Of a stretch of DNA of 64,000 nucleotides, positions 35,619 to 43,329 are shown piece by piece. Within the stretch, counting starts at the first letter, position 1. The number at the start of each line of letters is the position of its first letter. The notes under the pieces were generated by a model, which was given only the letters and a program-made list of their open reading frames with translations, did not search any database and was not told where the DNA came from. Made by a program: the position numbers and the translations under genes. Source of the DNA: Photobacterium gaetbulicola Gung47 (lineage in GTDB: Bacteria > Pseudomonadota > Gammaproteobacteria > Enterobacterales > Vibrionaceae); NCBI GenBank assembly GCA_000940995.1, contig CP005973.1:186001-250000 (forward strand), read 5' to 3'.

Positions 35619-35672
35619 TTTTTATATTTGTTTTATTCTTTCTTTTAGGTCCAAAAACATATCTAACAATTG

Positions 35673-35697
35673 GTTGCCATGAAAATTTCATGGCAAC
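35673..35697 (+). other. Long inverted repeat between lacI-family gene and binding protein gene
   Basis: Arms GTTGCCATGAAA / TTTCATGGCAAC around a single A, 54 bp before the binding-protein ATG. No T run follows. It may be a terminator for the regulator gene, a transcript stabiliser or a protein site; the AAACGTTT core is absent. Confidence 0.55.
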
Positions 35698-35750
35698 AGC
35701 CATGTTTTGTGATTTGGGGCAATATTATATAGCCTTATAAGGATAGCGAA

Positions 35751-36995
35751 ATGAAATACAAGTGGCTTACAGTTCTCTTAGTTGCCATGGCAAGTTCTGT
35801 TTGTGCCAAAGAAAGAATAGAGTTTATGGTGTCATCAGGTGACCAGATGGCATTCGTTAATGAAGTTATCAAACCTGAATATGAAAAGCGTTATCCTGAT
35901 GTTGAATTAATTCTCACTAACGATGGCAACCTCGAAACACGTATGGCCGCGGGTGATTACCCCAATGTGTATGCCGGGATCTTTGGTTACATGGTACCAA
36001 GGTACGCCAAGTTAGGTCGCTTGATGTATCTTGACGACTTCGACGGCTTCGATGAAATGACAGATCGCATCGAACCGCAATTTATGGAAAAGCACTTTGG
36101 CCGCCAGTATTACATCCCTTGGCATGCTACCACTCAAATGATGATTTACAACAAGGACCTATTCCGCGAAGCGGGCCTTGACCCAGAGTTACCGCCTCAG
36201 ACTTGGGATGAATTGCTGAGTGCAGCTGAAAAAATTAATAATTTGCCGGCACGTTCGAATGGTAGCCGAGTTCATGGCGTTGCCCTTTGGAATGACGCGC
36301 TTGCAAGCGGTGGCTGGTACTGGAACATGCTGTCACCCCTGTATTACAACTTTAACGATGGCGAATACCAGCTACTTAACCGCTATGGTACTCATCCGGT
36401 GTTCGATAAAGAGGAAGCGGGTATGGTGCCATTCCTCGAGACCATGAAGCAGCTTCAGCAGTTCGCACCGCTGACAATGGAGCAAAACTTTTTCTCACGT
36501 ACTATTGGCATTTGGCCACAATACGGCATCGCCTGGCGTGTTAACCTTCAGGACGCAGCAGGCAAGCCAATGGTGATTGGCGAGGATGTCGGTATTGCAC
36601 CTATTCCGGTTCGAGAAAAAGGTGATACGCATTATTCAAACCTTGATGGTCGCGCATTGATGGTATTTAAGAATACCCGCCATATTGAAGAGCGTAGCTG
36701 GCAACTGATTGAGTTGTTGATGGAAGATGATTTTAACCTCAAGGCGAATATGGCGCTGCAGAACTTACCGACCCTAGCGTCTCTGCAGGAACACCCATAC
36801 TTCCAGACTCCAGACATCAAACCGTTTGTCGATCAACTACAACATGTGGTGATGAATGAGTCCAATGCGGCGGTATCAGAAGTATCGAGTATCATACTGA
36901 ATTATTATTCGCAATCGGTTGTTATGAACAGGCTAACACCAGAAGAAGCGGTTAGCGCAGCAACAGAAGATGTTAAGAAGATAATGCACCGGTAA
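35751..36995 (+). CDS. ABC sugar importer solute-binding protein (family 1)
   Basis: 414 residues. A signal peptide (WLTVLLVAMASSVCA-KE) with signal peptidase I cut makes it a free periplasmic protein. The fold is the MalE-like extracellular family 1: YEKRYPDVELILTNDGNLETRMAAGDYPNV, QTWDELLSAAEKIN, RALMVFKNTRHIEERSWQLIEL. It captures an oligosaccharide and hands it to the permeases that follow. AAGGA precedes the ATG. The operator core is not present directly upstream, so its mRNA may come from the ABC/GH94 or lacI promoters. Confidence 0.92.
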   Translation: MKYKWLTVLLVAMASSVCAKERIEFMVSSGDQMAFVNEVIKPEYEKRYPDVELILTNDGNLETRMAAGDYPNVYAGIFGYMVPRYAKLGRLMYLDDFDGFDEMTDRIEPQFMEKHFGRQYYIPWHATTQMMIYNKDLFREAGLDPELPPQTWDELLSAAEKINNLPARSNGSRVHGVALWNDALASGGWYWNMLSPLYYNFNDGEYQLLNRYGTHPVFDKEEAGMVPFLETMKQLQQFAPLTMEQNFFSRTIGIWPQYGIAWRVNLQDAAGKPMVIGEDVGIAPIPVREKGDTHYSNLDGRALMVFKNTRHIEERSWQLIELLMEDDFNLKANMALQNLPTLASLQEHPYFQTPDIKPFVDQLQHVVMNESNAAVSEVSSIILNYYSQSVVMNRLTPEEAVSAATEDVKKIMHR

Positions 36996-37018
36996 CGGTT
37001 AACGATATTGCGAATTCG

Positions 37019-37038
37019 GCTGCAGCCCTTGCTGCAGC
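37019..37038 (+). other. Intercistronic hairpin, binding protein / permease
   Basis: GCTGCAG / CTGCAGC stem with a 6-nt loop after the binding-protein gene. Such a hairpin between a binding protein and its permeases often raises the binding protein's mRNA relative to the permeases, as in the malE-malF case. Confidence 0.5.
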
Positions 37039-37076
37039 TACCTAAAAGATTTTAATTTTTAAATGGAATAAAAGCC

Positions 37077-37952
37077 ATGAACATAAAACGTTACTGGGTG
37101 CCATACCTGTTTATGTTACCGTGGGTAGCATATTTCATAATATTTATGCTGTACCCATTCTTCTTGTCGTTACAAAATAGTTTTTTAGATATAAACATTC
37201 TTAACCCAGAAAATACTCGCTTTGTTGGCCTTGGTAATTGGGTGACGTCAGTAACAGACTACAAATTTTGGAAATCAATTTTTAACGTTTTCTTTAACCA
37301 AATTATTTTCATTACCTTGAGTTTCGTCTGTGCGATGGGCGCAGCATTAATGCTGAATGAAATTACATTCTTATCGAGCTTATTTCGAACTGTACTCTTT
37401 ATTCCAGTTGTGACTTCAATCACGGTTGCAATGATCATTTTTGATTTTATTGCAGGACCGAATGGCCCGATTCAGTCCTTAATGATGGATTGGAATGTAC
37501 TGAGCTCGCCAATCTTCTGGAAATTTGAAAAGTGGCTGCCGATGCCGGTGATCGCGGTATTCAGTGCTTGGAAGTGGTTCGGCGTCCAGATGATTATTTT
37601 CCTTGGCGGGATTGCCAGCATTAACCGTTCATTGCTTGAAGCCGCGGATATTGATGGTGCGAGCTGGTGGCGCAAGGTGACCAAGATTATCTTGCCGCTG
37701 ATCAAGCCGCAGATTGTGTTTGTGATGACAATCAATGTGATTAACGGTTTGCAGATGTTTACCGAAGTCTTCATGAACTTCGACTTGCAGGGCGGTCCGC
37801 ACAACTCGGCCCTCACGCCGGTACTGCACTTGTACCAGACCGGTTTCGAACAGATGAAGATGGGTGAAGCGTCAACCATTGGCCTTCTGCTGGCGATTGT
37901 TATTTTCGTGTTGACCATGCTTCAGTTGAAATTGACTAAGGGTAAGGACTAA
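37077..37952 (+). CDS. ABC sugar importer permease 1 (MalF/UgpA type)
   Basis: 291 residues with six membrane segments (first at 12-32, YLFMLPWVAYFIIFMLYPFF). The coupling loop that docks on the ATPase is EAADIDGASWWRKVTKIILP, the EAA motif of binding-protein-dependent permeases. It pairs with the next gene to form the inner-membrane channel. The short length and missing large periplasmic loop resemble UgpA/MsmF rather than MalF. Confidence 0.93.
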   Translation: MNIKRYWVPYLFMLPWVAYFIIFMLYPFFLSLQNSFLDINILNPENTRFVGLGNWVTSVTDYKFWKSIFNVFFNQIIFITLSFVCAMGAALMLNEITFLSSLFRTVLFIPVVTSITVAMIIFDFIAGPNGPIQSLMMDWNVLSSPIFWKFEKWLPMPVIAVFSAWKWFGVQMIIFLGGIASINRSLLEAADIDGASWWRKVTKIILPLIKPQIVFVMTINVINGLQMFTEVFMNFDLQGGPHNSALTPVLHLYQTGFEQMKMGEASTIGLLLAIVIFVLTMLQLKLTKGKD

Positions 37953-37954
37953 CC

Positions 37955-38776
37955 ATGAATAATTCTAATAAAGGTAAGCTGCTCATTTACATCGGCTTGT
38001 TAGCGGCCAGCTTGATCGTGCTTTACCCGTTTTTCTTTATGATCATCAACTCATTTAAATCGGGTTCGGAGATCATGCACTCCCCGAATGCGCTGCCGAC
38101 CTCATGGTCTGCCAAGGGCTATATCGAGGTGTTCGATAGCGTCAACCTATGGCGTATTTTCTTCAACACCATTTTTGTTTCGGTATCGGTGATGGTGCTT
38201 AACTGCCTGTTGTCAGCCATGGTGGCTTTTGCGATAGCCAAAACCAAGATGCCCGGGCGTCAGGTATGGCTGCGCTTGATTCTGTCTTCGATGATGGTGC
38301 CGGCGATTTTGTTCACTATTCCGGTTTACATGATGATGTATGAATGGGGCTGGGTGAATACGTATCGCGTACTGATCATCCCAGGGGCTATCAGCGCCTA
38401 CAATATTTTCTTGCTGTACCAGTTTATGACCCAGGTTGATGAAGCCTACCTTGAGGCAGCACGTATTGACGGTGCTAGCGAGATGCGCATTTTCTTCAAG
38501 GTAGTACTGCCTATGATGCGTCCTGCTATGGCAACGGTCGGTATCCTGACCTTTATGGGGGCATGGAACGACTTCATGGGGCCGCTACTGTATATCCGCG
38601 ATGATTCGATGCTGACACTTCAGCTTGCACTGTTCAAGTTCCAGCAAGATATCCCTGCCGGCAACCTCGAACAGGTATGGGCGATGACGACGATGATTGC
38701 CGTGCCAGTTGTGTTTGTCTTCTTCTTTATGCAGAAGAACTTCATCAAGGCGTTTACTGGGGTGGGAGTTAAGTAA
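37955..38776 (+). CDS. ABC sugar importer permease 2 (MalG/UgpE type)
   Basis: 273 residues with six membrane segments and the EAA coupling motif EAARIDGASEMRIFFKVVLP. Second half of the importer channel. It begins 2 bp after the first permease and its stop codon overlaps the start of the next gene (TAATG), so the genes are translated together. Confidence 0.93.
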   Translation: MNNSNKGKLLIYIGLLAASLIVLYPFFFMIINSFKSGSEIMHSPNALPTSWSAKGYIEVFDSVNLWRIFFNTIFVSVSVMVLNCLLSAMVAFAIAKTKMPGRQVWLRLILSSMMVPAILFTIPVYMMMYEWGWVNTYRVLIIPGAISAYNIFLLYQFMTQVDEAYLEAARIDGASEMRIFFKVVLPMMRPAMATVGILTFMGAWNDFMGPLLYIRDDSMLTLQLALFKFQQDIPAGNLEQVWAMTTMIAVPVVFVFFFMQKNFIKAFTGVGVK

Positions 38777-39255
38777 TGAATGTATCTCAGCTGAAAAAAA
38801 TCGTTCTTCTTTTCTCTGTGGTGGTAGTGGCTTATTGGGCTGCATGGGGCAAGGCGTATTTCTTGTCCAAAAGTTATTTCGACTATGCGGTTGAGCAAGA
38901 GGCTGCTGGTCACTACATCATTGCCTTAAAAGGGATGAACAAGTTGGAATTGCGTATCGACGAGCAATATCTCGGCGGCTACCAGCAAGTGATCGAGACG
39001 TGGGAGCAAGCGCTGTTTGGTATCCGCCCTGCCTTCTATGAGGAAGCATTAGTGGCCCCGGGGCGTTTGATCCCGCAGTTTGCTGATGAAGATCTTCAAG
39101 CGTTCATTGATATTTATGTCCAGCTGGATACCAAGTATGTGCCGGAAGTAGCCCATATGCAGCTTCAGCGCGCTAGGCTGGCTGGCAATGAAGAACTCTC
39201 TGCAGAGATGGAAGAGTTTCTTACCCAAGCATTCCCTTACTTTGATTTTAATTAA
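38776..39255 (+). CDS. Small membrane-anchored protein of the importer operon
   Basis: 159 residues. One membrane helix near residues 8-28 (IVLLFSVVVVAYWAAWGKAYF) is followed by a soluble, helix-rich domain with TPR-like spacing (YFDYAVEQEAAGHYIIALKG, YVPEVAHMQLQRARLAGNEE). I do not recognise the family. Its start overlaps the second permease's stop by one base, so it is tightly tied to the importer. It may sit beside the channel, modulate it or link it to periplasmic enzymes; this is a guess. Confidence 0.7.
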   Translation: MNVSQLKKIVLLFSVVVVAYWAAWGKAYFLSKSYFDYAVEQEAAGHYIIALKGMNKLELRIDEQYLGGYQQVIETWEQALFGIRPAFYEEALVAPGRLIPQFADEDLQAFIDIYVQLDTKYVPEVAHMQLQRARLAGNEELSAEMEEFLTQAFPYFDFN

Positions 39256-39273
39256 TCATGTTTCACTTTTTTG

Positions 39274-39298
39274 CCGCCCTGCTTGGGCGGTTTTTTTT
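39274..39298 (+). terminator. Rho-independent terminator after the importer operon
   Basis: Stem CCGCCC / GGGCGG with loop TGCTT, followed by eight T. It separates the importer genes from the cytoplasmic GH3-sulfatase pair 50 bp further on, so that pair may be expressed by readthrough or from a weak local promoter. Confidence 0.88.
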
Positions 39299-39349
39299 CA
39301 ATGATCATCTGCTGAGATGACATTGCATTATTAGATTTCGGAGTATTGT

Positions 39350-41521
39350 ATGGATTTTCCATATAAGAACAGTACTTTACCTGTTGAAGATAGAGTCGAA
39401 GACTTGCTGTCACGAATGACGGTAGCAGAAAAAATTGGCCAGCTGTGCCAATCCCCAATGCTTGAATACAATATTAACCGCGATATTTACCTCGAGCGTA
39501 TCCGGCAAGGACATTGGGGCTCGCGTATCTTGGCTGATACGGCTTGGGCCGGTAACGCACCGGGTGAAACGGTGAGCCCGGCCCAGCTTAATGAAATCCA
39601 GCGCGCAGCCGTTGAGGGGAGCCGCCTTGGTATTCCGCTGATCATTGCCCGTGATGTAATTTATGGCCAGCAAACCGTGTTGCCCATCCCGTTGGCCCAG
39701 GCAGCGTCATGGAACCCAGAGCAAGTTCAGAATGCCTACCGCTGTATCGCCAAAGAAGCAGCGTCGCTCGGGATCCATTGGACGTTTGCGCCAATGCTCG
39801 ATATCGTTCGCGACCCTCGCTGGGGCCGTGTTATCGAAAGTAGCGGTGAAGACCCATATCTAACCAGCCAATTTGCCAAAGCCGTGGTAAAAGGTTTCCA
39901 GGGTGATTCGCTGGCAGATGAAGACTCTTTGGTGGCTTGTGCCAAGCATTTCGTCGGCTACGGTGCTTCAGAGGGCGGCCGTGACTATGACACCACGGAG
40001 ATTTCCGACAACTCTTTACATAATGTTTACTTGCCACCGTTTGCCGCTGCAGTTGAAGCAGGTGTCGAAACCGTTATGTCCGGTTTTAATGATCTGGGCG
40101 GTACGCCGGTGTCGGGCAGCCAATCGCTGATCAATGGCTGGCTCAAATCAGAGCAGCAATTTGATGGCATGGTGATCAGTGACTGGGGATCCATTTCGGA
40201 TCTTGCTTATTTCGGTGTCGCCAAAGGCGCTGAGGGGGCTGCTGCAGAGGCGCTTAAAGCCGGTGTTGATATGGCGATGACCAATGAAGCCTATGAAGAT
40301 CACCTTCAAGAACTTCTGGACAAAGAAGCCATTGATATTGCCCATATCGATGAGGCAACCCGCCGGGTACTGCGTACCAAGTTCAAGGCGGGATTGTTTG
40401 AGCGCCCTTATGTCGATGAGTACAAGCACAAGAGTGTCATGCGTCACCCAGAGCATCTGGCACAGGCGCTGACGGTGGCCGAGCAGAGTATGGTGCTGCT
40501 TAAAAACAACCACGATGTGTTGCCGATTGAAGCGAAGCCGATGACTATTGCAGTGATCGGTCCACACGCTCACTCTAAGCGCCAGCACCTAGGCTCTTGG
40601 TGCTTGGACGGTCGTGCCGAGGATGTGACCAGCATTTATGAAGGCATCAAGGCATGGACAGCCAAGCTCGACTGCACCATTGAACTGCTGACCGAAGAGG
40701 CGGCATTTACAGATGAAATGGTCGAGAGTGCTCACCGTGCCGATCTGGTGATCTTGTGTACCGGCGAAAGCCATCGCCGCACTGGTGAAGCGCGCAATGT
40801 TGCTGAGCTTACTTTACCTGCTGGCCAGGAAGAATTGATCCGCGCTATCGGTGAAGTCGGCAAGCCTTTGGTTGTGGTGCAATGTACCGGTCGCCCGGTA
40901 CCGTCCGCAGCGACAGAGCAGTTTGCCGATGCGCTCCTGTACGCCTGGCAGTCCGGTACTGAAGCAGGCCATGCTGTGGCGCGTTTGCTGTTTGGTGATG
41001 TGTCACCATCTGGTCGCCTGCCGATGTCGGTACCGCGTAGTACCGGTCAGATCCCAATGTACTATGCCCGTAAGCCACTTGGCAAAATGCGCGCATTCCA
41101 AGACTACCAGCCGTACAAAGATCAAAAAGACACCCCGTTATACCCATTCGGTTTTGGCCTGACTTATGGTGAGTTTGACTATTCCAACTTGCGTTTGAGC
41201 CAAGCTGAGCTGACGGCAGGTGACACTTTGTATGCAACAGTGACTTTGCGTAATAAAGGCACGCTAACTGCGACAGAAGTCGTTCAGTGCTACATTCGTC
41301 AGCAAGTTGCCTCAACGACGCGACCAGTTCGTGAGCTGAAAGATTTCTGCCGAGTAACCTTGGAGCCGGGTGAGTCGAAAGAGGTCGTACTATCGCTACC
41401 TGTTGAAAAGCTGCGTTTCTACGGCATCAACAAAACCTTCGCGCTGGAACCTTCGATGGTCGAACTGTATGTCGGTGGTGACAGCAATGCCACGCTAAGC
41501 GCGAGTGTTGAAGTGAGCTAA
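39350..41521 (+). CDS. GH3 beta-glucosidase without signal peptide (cytoplasmic)
   Basis: 723 residues starting MDFPYKNSTLPVEDRVEDLL, with no signal sequence and GGAG before the ATG, so it stays in the cytoplasm. The GH3 motifs are DPRWGRVIESSGEDP, AKHFVGYG and the nucleophile Asp278 in MVISDWGSISDL; CTGESHRRTGEARNV lies in the sandwich domain, and a fibronectin-like end follows. It would split beta-linked disaccharides or oligosaccharides brought in by the importer. It is followed by a cytoplasmic sulfatase, repeating the GH3-sulfatase order seen at 21747-25833 in exported form. Related to, but clearly distinct from, that exported GH3. Confidence 0.92.
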   Translation: MDFPYKNSTLPVEDRVEDLLSRMTVAEKIGQLCQSPMLEYNINRDIYLERIRQGHWGSRILADTAWAGNAPGETVSPAQLNEIQRAAVEGSRLGIPLIIARDVIYGQQTVLPIPLAQAASWNPEQVQNAYRCIAKEAASLGIHWTFAPMLDIVRDPRWGRVIESSGEDPYLTSQFAKAVVKGFQGDSLADEDSLVACAKHFVGYGASEGGRDYDTTEISDNSLHNVYLPPFAAAVEAGVETVMSGFNDLGGTPVSGSQSLINGWLKSEQQFDGMVISDWGSISDLAYFGVAKGAEGAAAEALKAGVDMAMTNEAYEDHLQELLDKEAIDIAHIDEATRRVLRTKFKAGLFERPYVDEYKHKSVMRHPEHLAQALTVAEQSMVLLKNNHDVLPIEAKPMTIAVIGPHAHSKRQHLGSWCLDGRAEDVTSIYEGIKAWTAKLDCTIELLTEEAAFTDEMVESAHRADLVILCTGESHRRTGEARNVAELTLPAGQEELIRAIGEVGKPLVVVQCTGRPVPSAATEQFADALLYAWQSGTEAGHAVARLLFGDVSPSGRLPMSVPRSTGQIPMYYARKPLGKMRAFQDYQPYKDQKDTPLYPFGFGLTYGEFDYSNLRLSQAELTAGDTLYATVTLRNKGTLTATEVVQCYIRQQVASTTRPVRELKDFCRVTLEPGESKEVVLSLPVEKLRFYGINKTFALEPSMVELYVGGDSNATLSASVEVS

Positions 41522-41570
41522 CTCACCTCAAACGCACATATTTCATCAACCACTTTTCAGCAGCATACGG

Positions 41571-41594
41571 CGCCCCGTTGATCTTCGCGGGGCG
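41571..41594 (+). other. Hairpin between cytoplasmic GH3 and cytoplasmic sulfatase
   Basis: CGCCCCG / CGGGGCG stem with a 10-nt loop, 19 bp before the sulfatase start. No T run. The exported GH3-sulfatase pair also has a hairpin in the same place. Confidence 0.55.
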
Positions 41595-41613
41595 TAAATA
41601 AGAGCCAGCTATC

Positions 41614-43212
41614 ATGACGAAAGAACGACAGGCTGAGCCGTTAGCGACTCGCCCCAACATTATCTATATCATGTCTGATGACCATGCGATTCGGGCATTG
41701 AGTGCTTACAATAGCGATATAGCCCACCTAGCTCCGACGCCTAATATCGACCGTATTGCCCAAAACGGTGCGCGGTTTGACCAATCCTTTGTGACCAACT
41801 CCCTATGTGGCCCTTCTAGAGCCGCTATGCTGACGGGGAAATTTGGCCATAAAAACGGTTTCAACCATAACGGACAGTTGTTTGACGGTTTCCAGCCGAC
41901 CTGGCCAAGACTACTCAAAGCCCACGGCTATACAACGGCTTGTATCGGGAAATGGCATATCAACCTCACTCCAGATGGGATCGACTTTGATCATTGGGAA
42001 GTCCTGAACGATCAGGGGGAGTATTACAACCCTGACTTTATTACCGCCCAGGGGGTGAAGCGTGAGCATGGATACACCACAGAGCTGATCACCCAGAAGT
42101 CCCTGCGCTGGCTGGAAGAGCAACAGCAGAGTGACCAGCCTTTTGCCCTGTTGCTTCACCACAAAGCGCCACATCGCAACTGGATGCCGGCCCCGCAGCA
42201 CATGCGAGCATTTGAGCATACCACCTTCCCAGTACCGGATAACTATTTCGACACCTATGAAGGCCGTGCGGCGGCGGCTATGCAAACCATGACCATCTAT
42301 CGGGATGCCCAGGAAGGCCATGATTTGAAAATGACCAAAGGGGTGGGGGAAACAGAATGGCGCGAGGATATCTGGCCGTTTTTGTTGGCGCGCTTAACTC
42401 CGGAGCAGCGCCAAGCGTGGGATGAAGCCTACCAAGACCGTAATGACTGGTTCAATGCGAACGAAGCCACTATGACGGCCGAGGAAATTGCTATCTGGAA
42501 ATACCAGCGTTACTTGCAGGATTATCTGGCTACCATCAAATCGGTCGATGAGTCGGTGGGTGAGGTGCTTGATTACCTTGAAGCGAACGGTCTCGCGGAT
42601 AACACCATTGTAGTCTATACCTCGGATCAGGGCTTCTACATGGGGGAGCATGGTTGGTTCGACAAGCGGTTTATGTATGAAGAATCATTCCGTGCGCCTT
42701 TACTGATCCAGTACCCGAACCGGATCAAACCGGGCACCGTAGTGGAGCACTTGGTGCAGAACATCGACTACGCACCAACCTTCCTTGAATATGCGGGGCT
42801 TGATGTGCCTGCGGATATCCAGGGTGAATCTATGGTGCCGCTGCTTGATGGCGAATCACCTGCGGATTGGCGCCAGTCTCTCTACTACCACTTCTATGAA
42901 TATCCGGCGATGCACGATGTGACAAGGCATTACGGTACCCGTGACAGTCGCTATAAGTTGATGCATTTTTATTATGATATCGACGAGTGGGAGTTTTACG
43001 ATATCGAAGAAGACCCGACCGAGATGAACAATGCGATCAACGATCCGCGTTACCAGCATGAGATTGCGCGGCTAAAAGCCGAGATTGGCAAACTCGAGGC
43101 GAAATACGATGTACCGCCACGGGAGGAATGGGTCAATCTACCGCTTGAGTATGAGCCTGCGCCGACGCTGGAAGAGCTTTTCCCGGAAAGCTATCAGGTC
43201 GCTTGCCAATAG
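41614..43212 (+). CDS. Sulfatase without signal peptide (cytoplasmic), Cys type
   Basis: 532 residues. The protein starts MTKERQAEPLATRPNIIYIM, directly before the first metal-site motif (IIYIMSDDHA), so there is no room for a signal peptide and no upstream start. The active-site signature is NSLCGPSRAAMLTGKF with Cys65 as the formylglycine site. LLLHHKAPHRNWMPAP and YYHFYEYPAMHDVTRHYGT mirror the exported paralogue at 24181, to which it is very similar over its whole length. A sulfatase in the cytoplasm means sulfated sugars must be imported. Both proteins can be matured by the radical-SAM enzyme encoded at 62223, which acts in the cytoplasm. Confidence 0.92.
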   Translation: MTKERQAEPLATRPNIIYIMSDDHAIRALSAYNSDIAHLAPTPNIDRIAQNGARFDQSFVTNSLCGPSRAAMLTGKFGHKNGFNHNGQLFDGFQPTWPRLLKAHGYTTACIGKWHINLTPDGIDFDHWEVLNDQGEYYNPDFITAQGVKREHGYTTELITQKSLRWLEEQQQSDQPFALLLHHKAPHRNWMPAPQHMRAFEHTTFPVPDNYFDTYEGRAAAAMQTMTIYRDAQEGHDLKMTKGVGETEWREDIWPFLLARLTPEQRQAWDEAYQDRNDWFNANEATMTAEEIAIWKYQRYLQDYLATIKSVDESVGEVLDYLEANGLADNTIVVYTSDQGFYMGEHGWFDKRFMYEESFRAPLLIQYPNRIKPGTVVEHLVQNIDYAPTFLEYAGLDVPADIQGESMVPLLDGESPADWRQSLYYHFYEYPAMHDVTRHYGTRDSRYKLMHFYYDIDEWEFYDIEEDPTEMNNAINDPRYQHEIARLKAEIGKLEAKYDVPPREEWVNLPLEYEPAPTLEELFPESYQVACQ

Positions 43213-43329
43213 GCGAAAGCGAATTTATCTGTTCGTGCTTTACGTATGTCAATGAATTGGGGGGTAGGCCGCGTGTTCAGGCCTAAGCCCTGATTATTAA
43301 ATAGCTACTGAAAGAGAATAAGAAGAATT

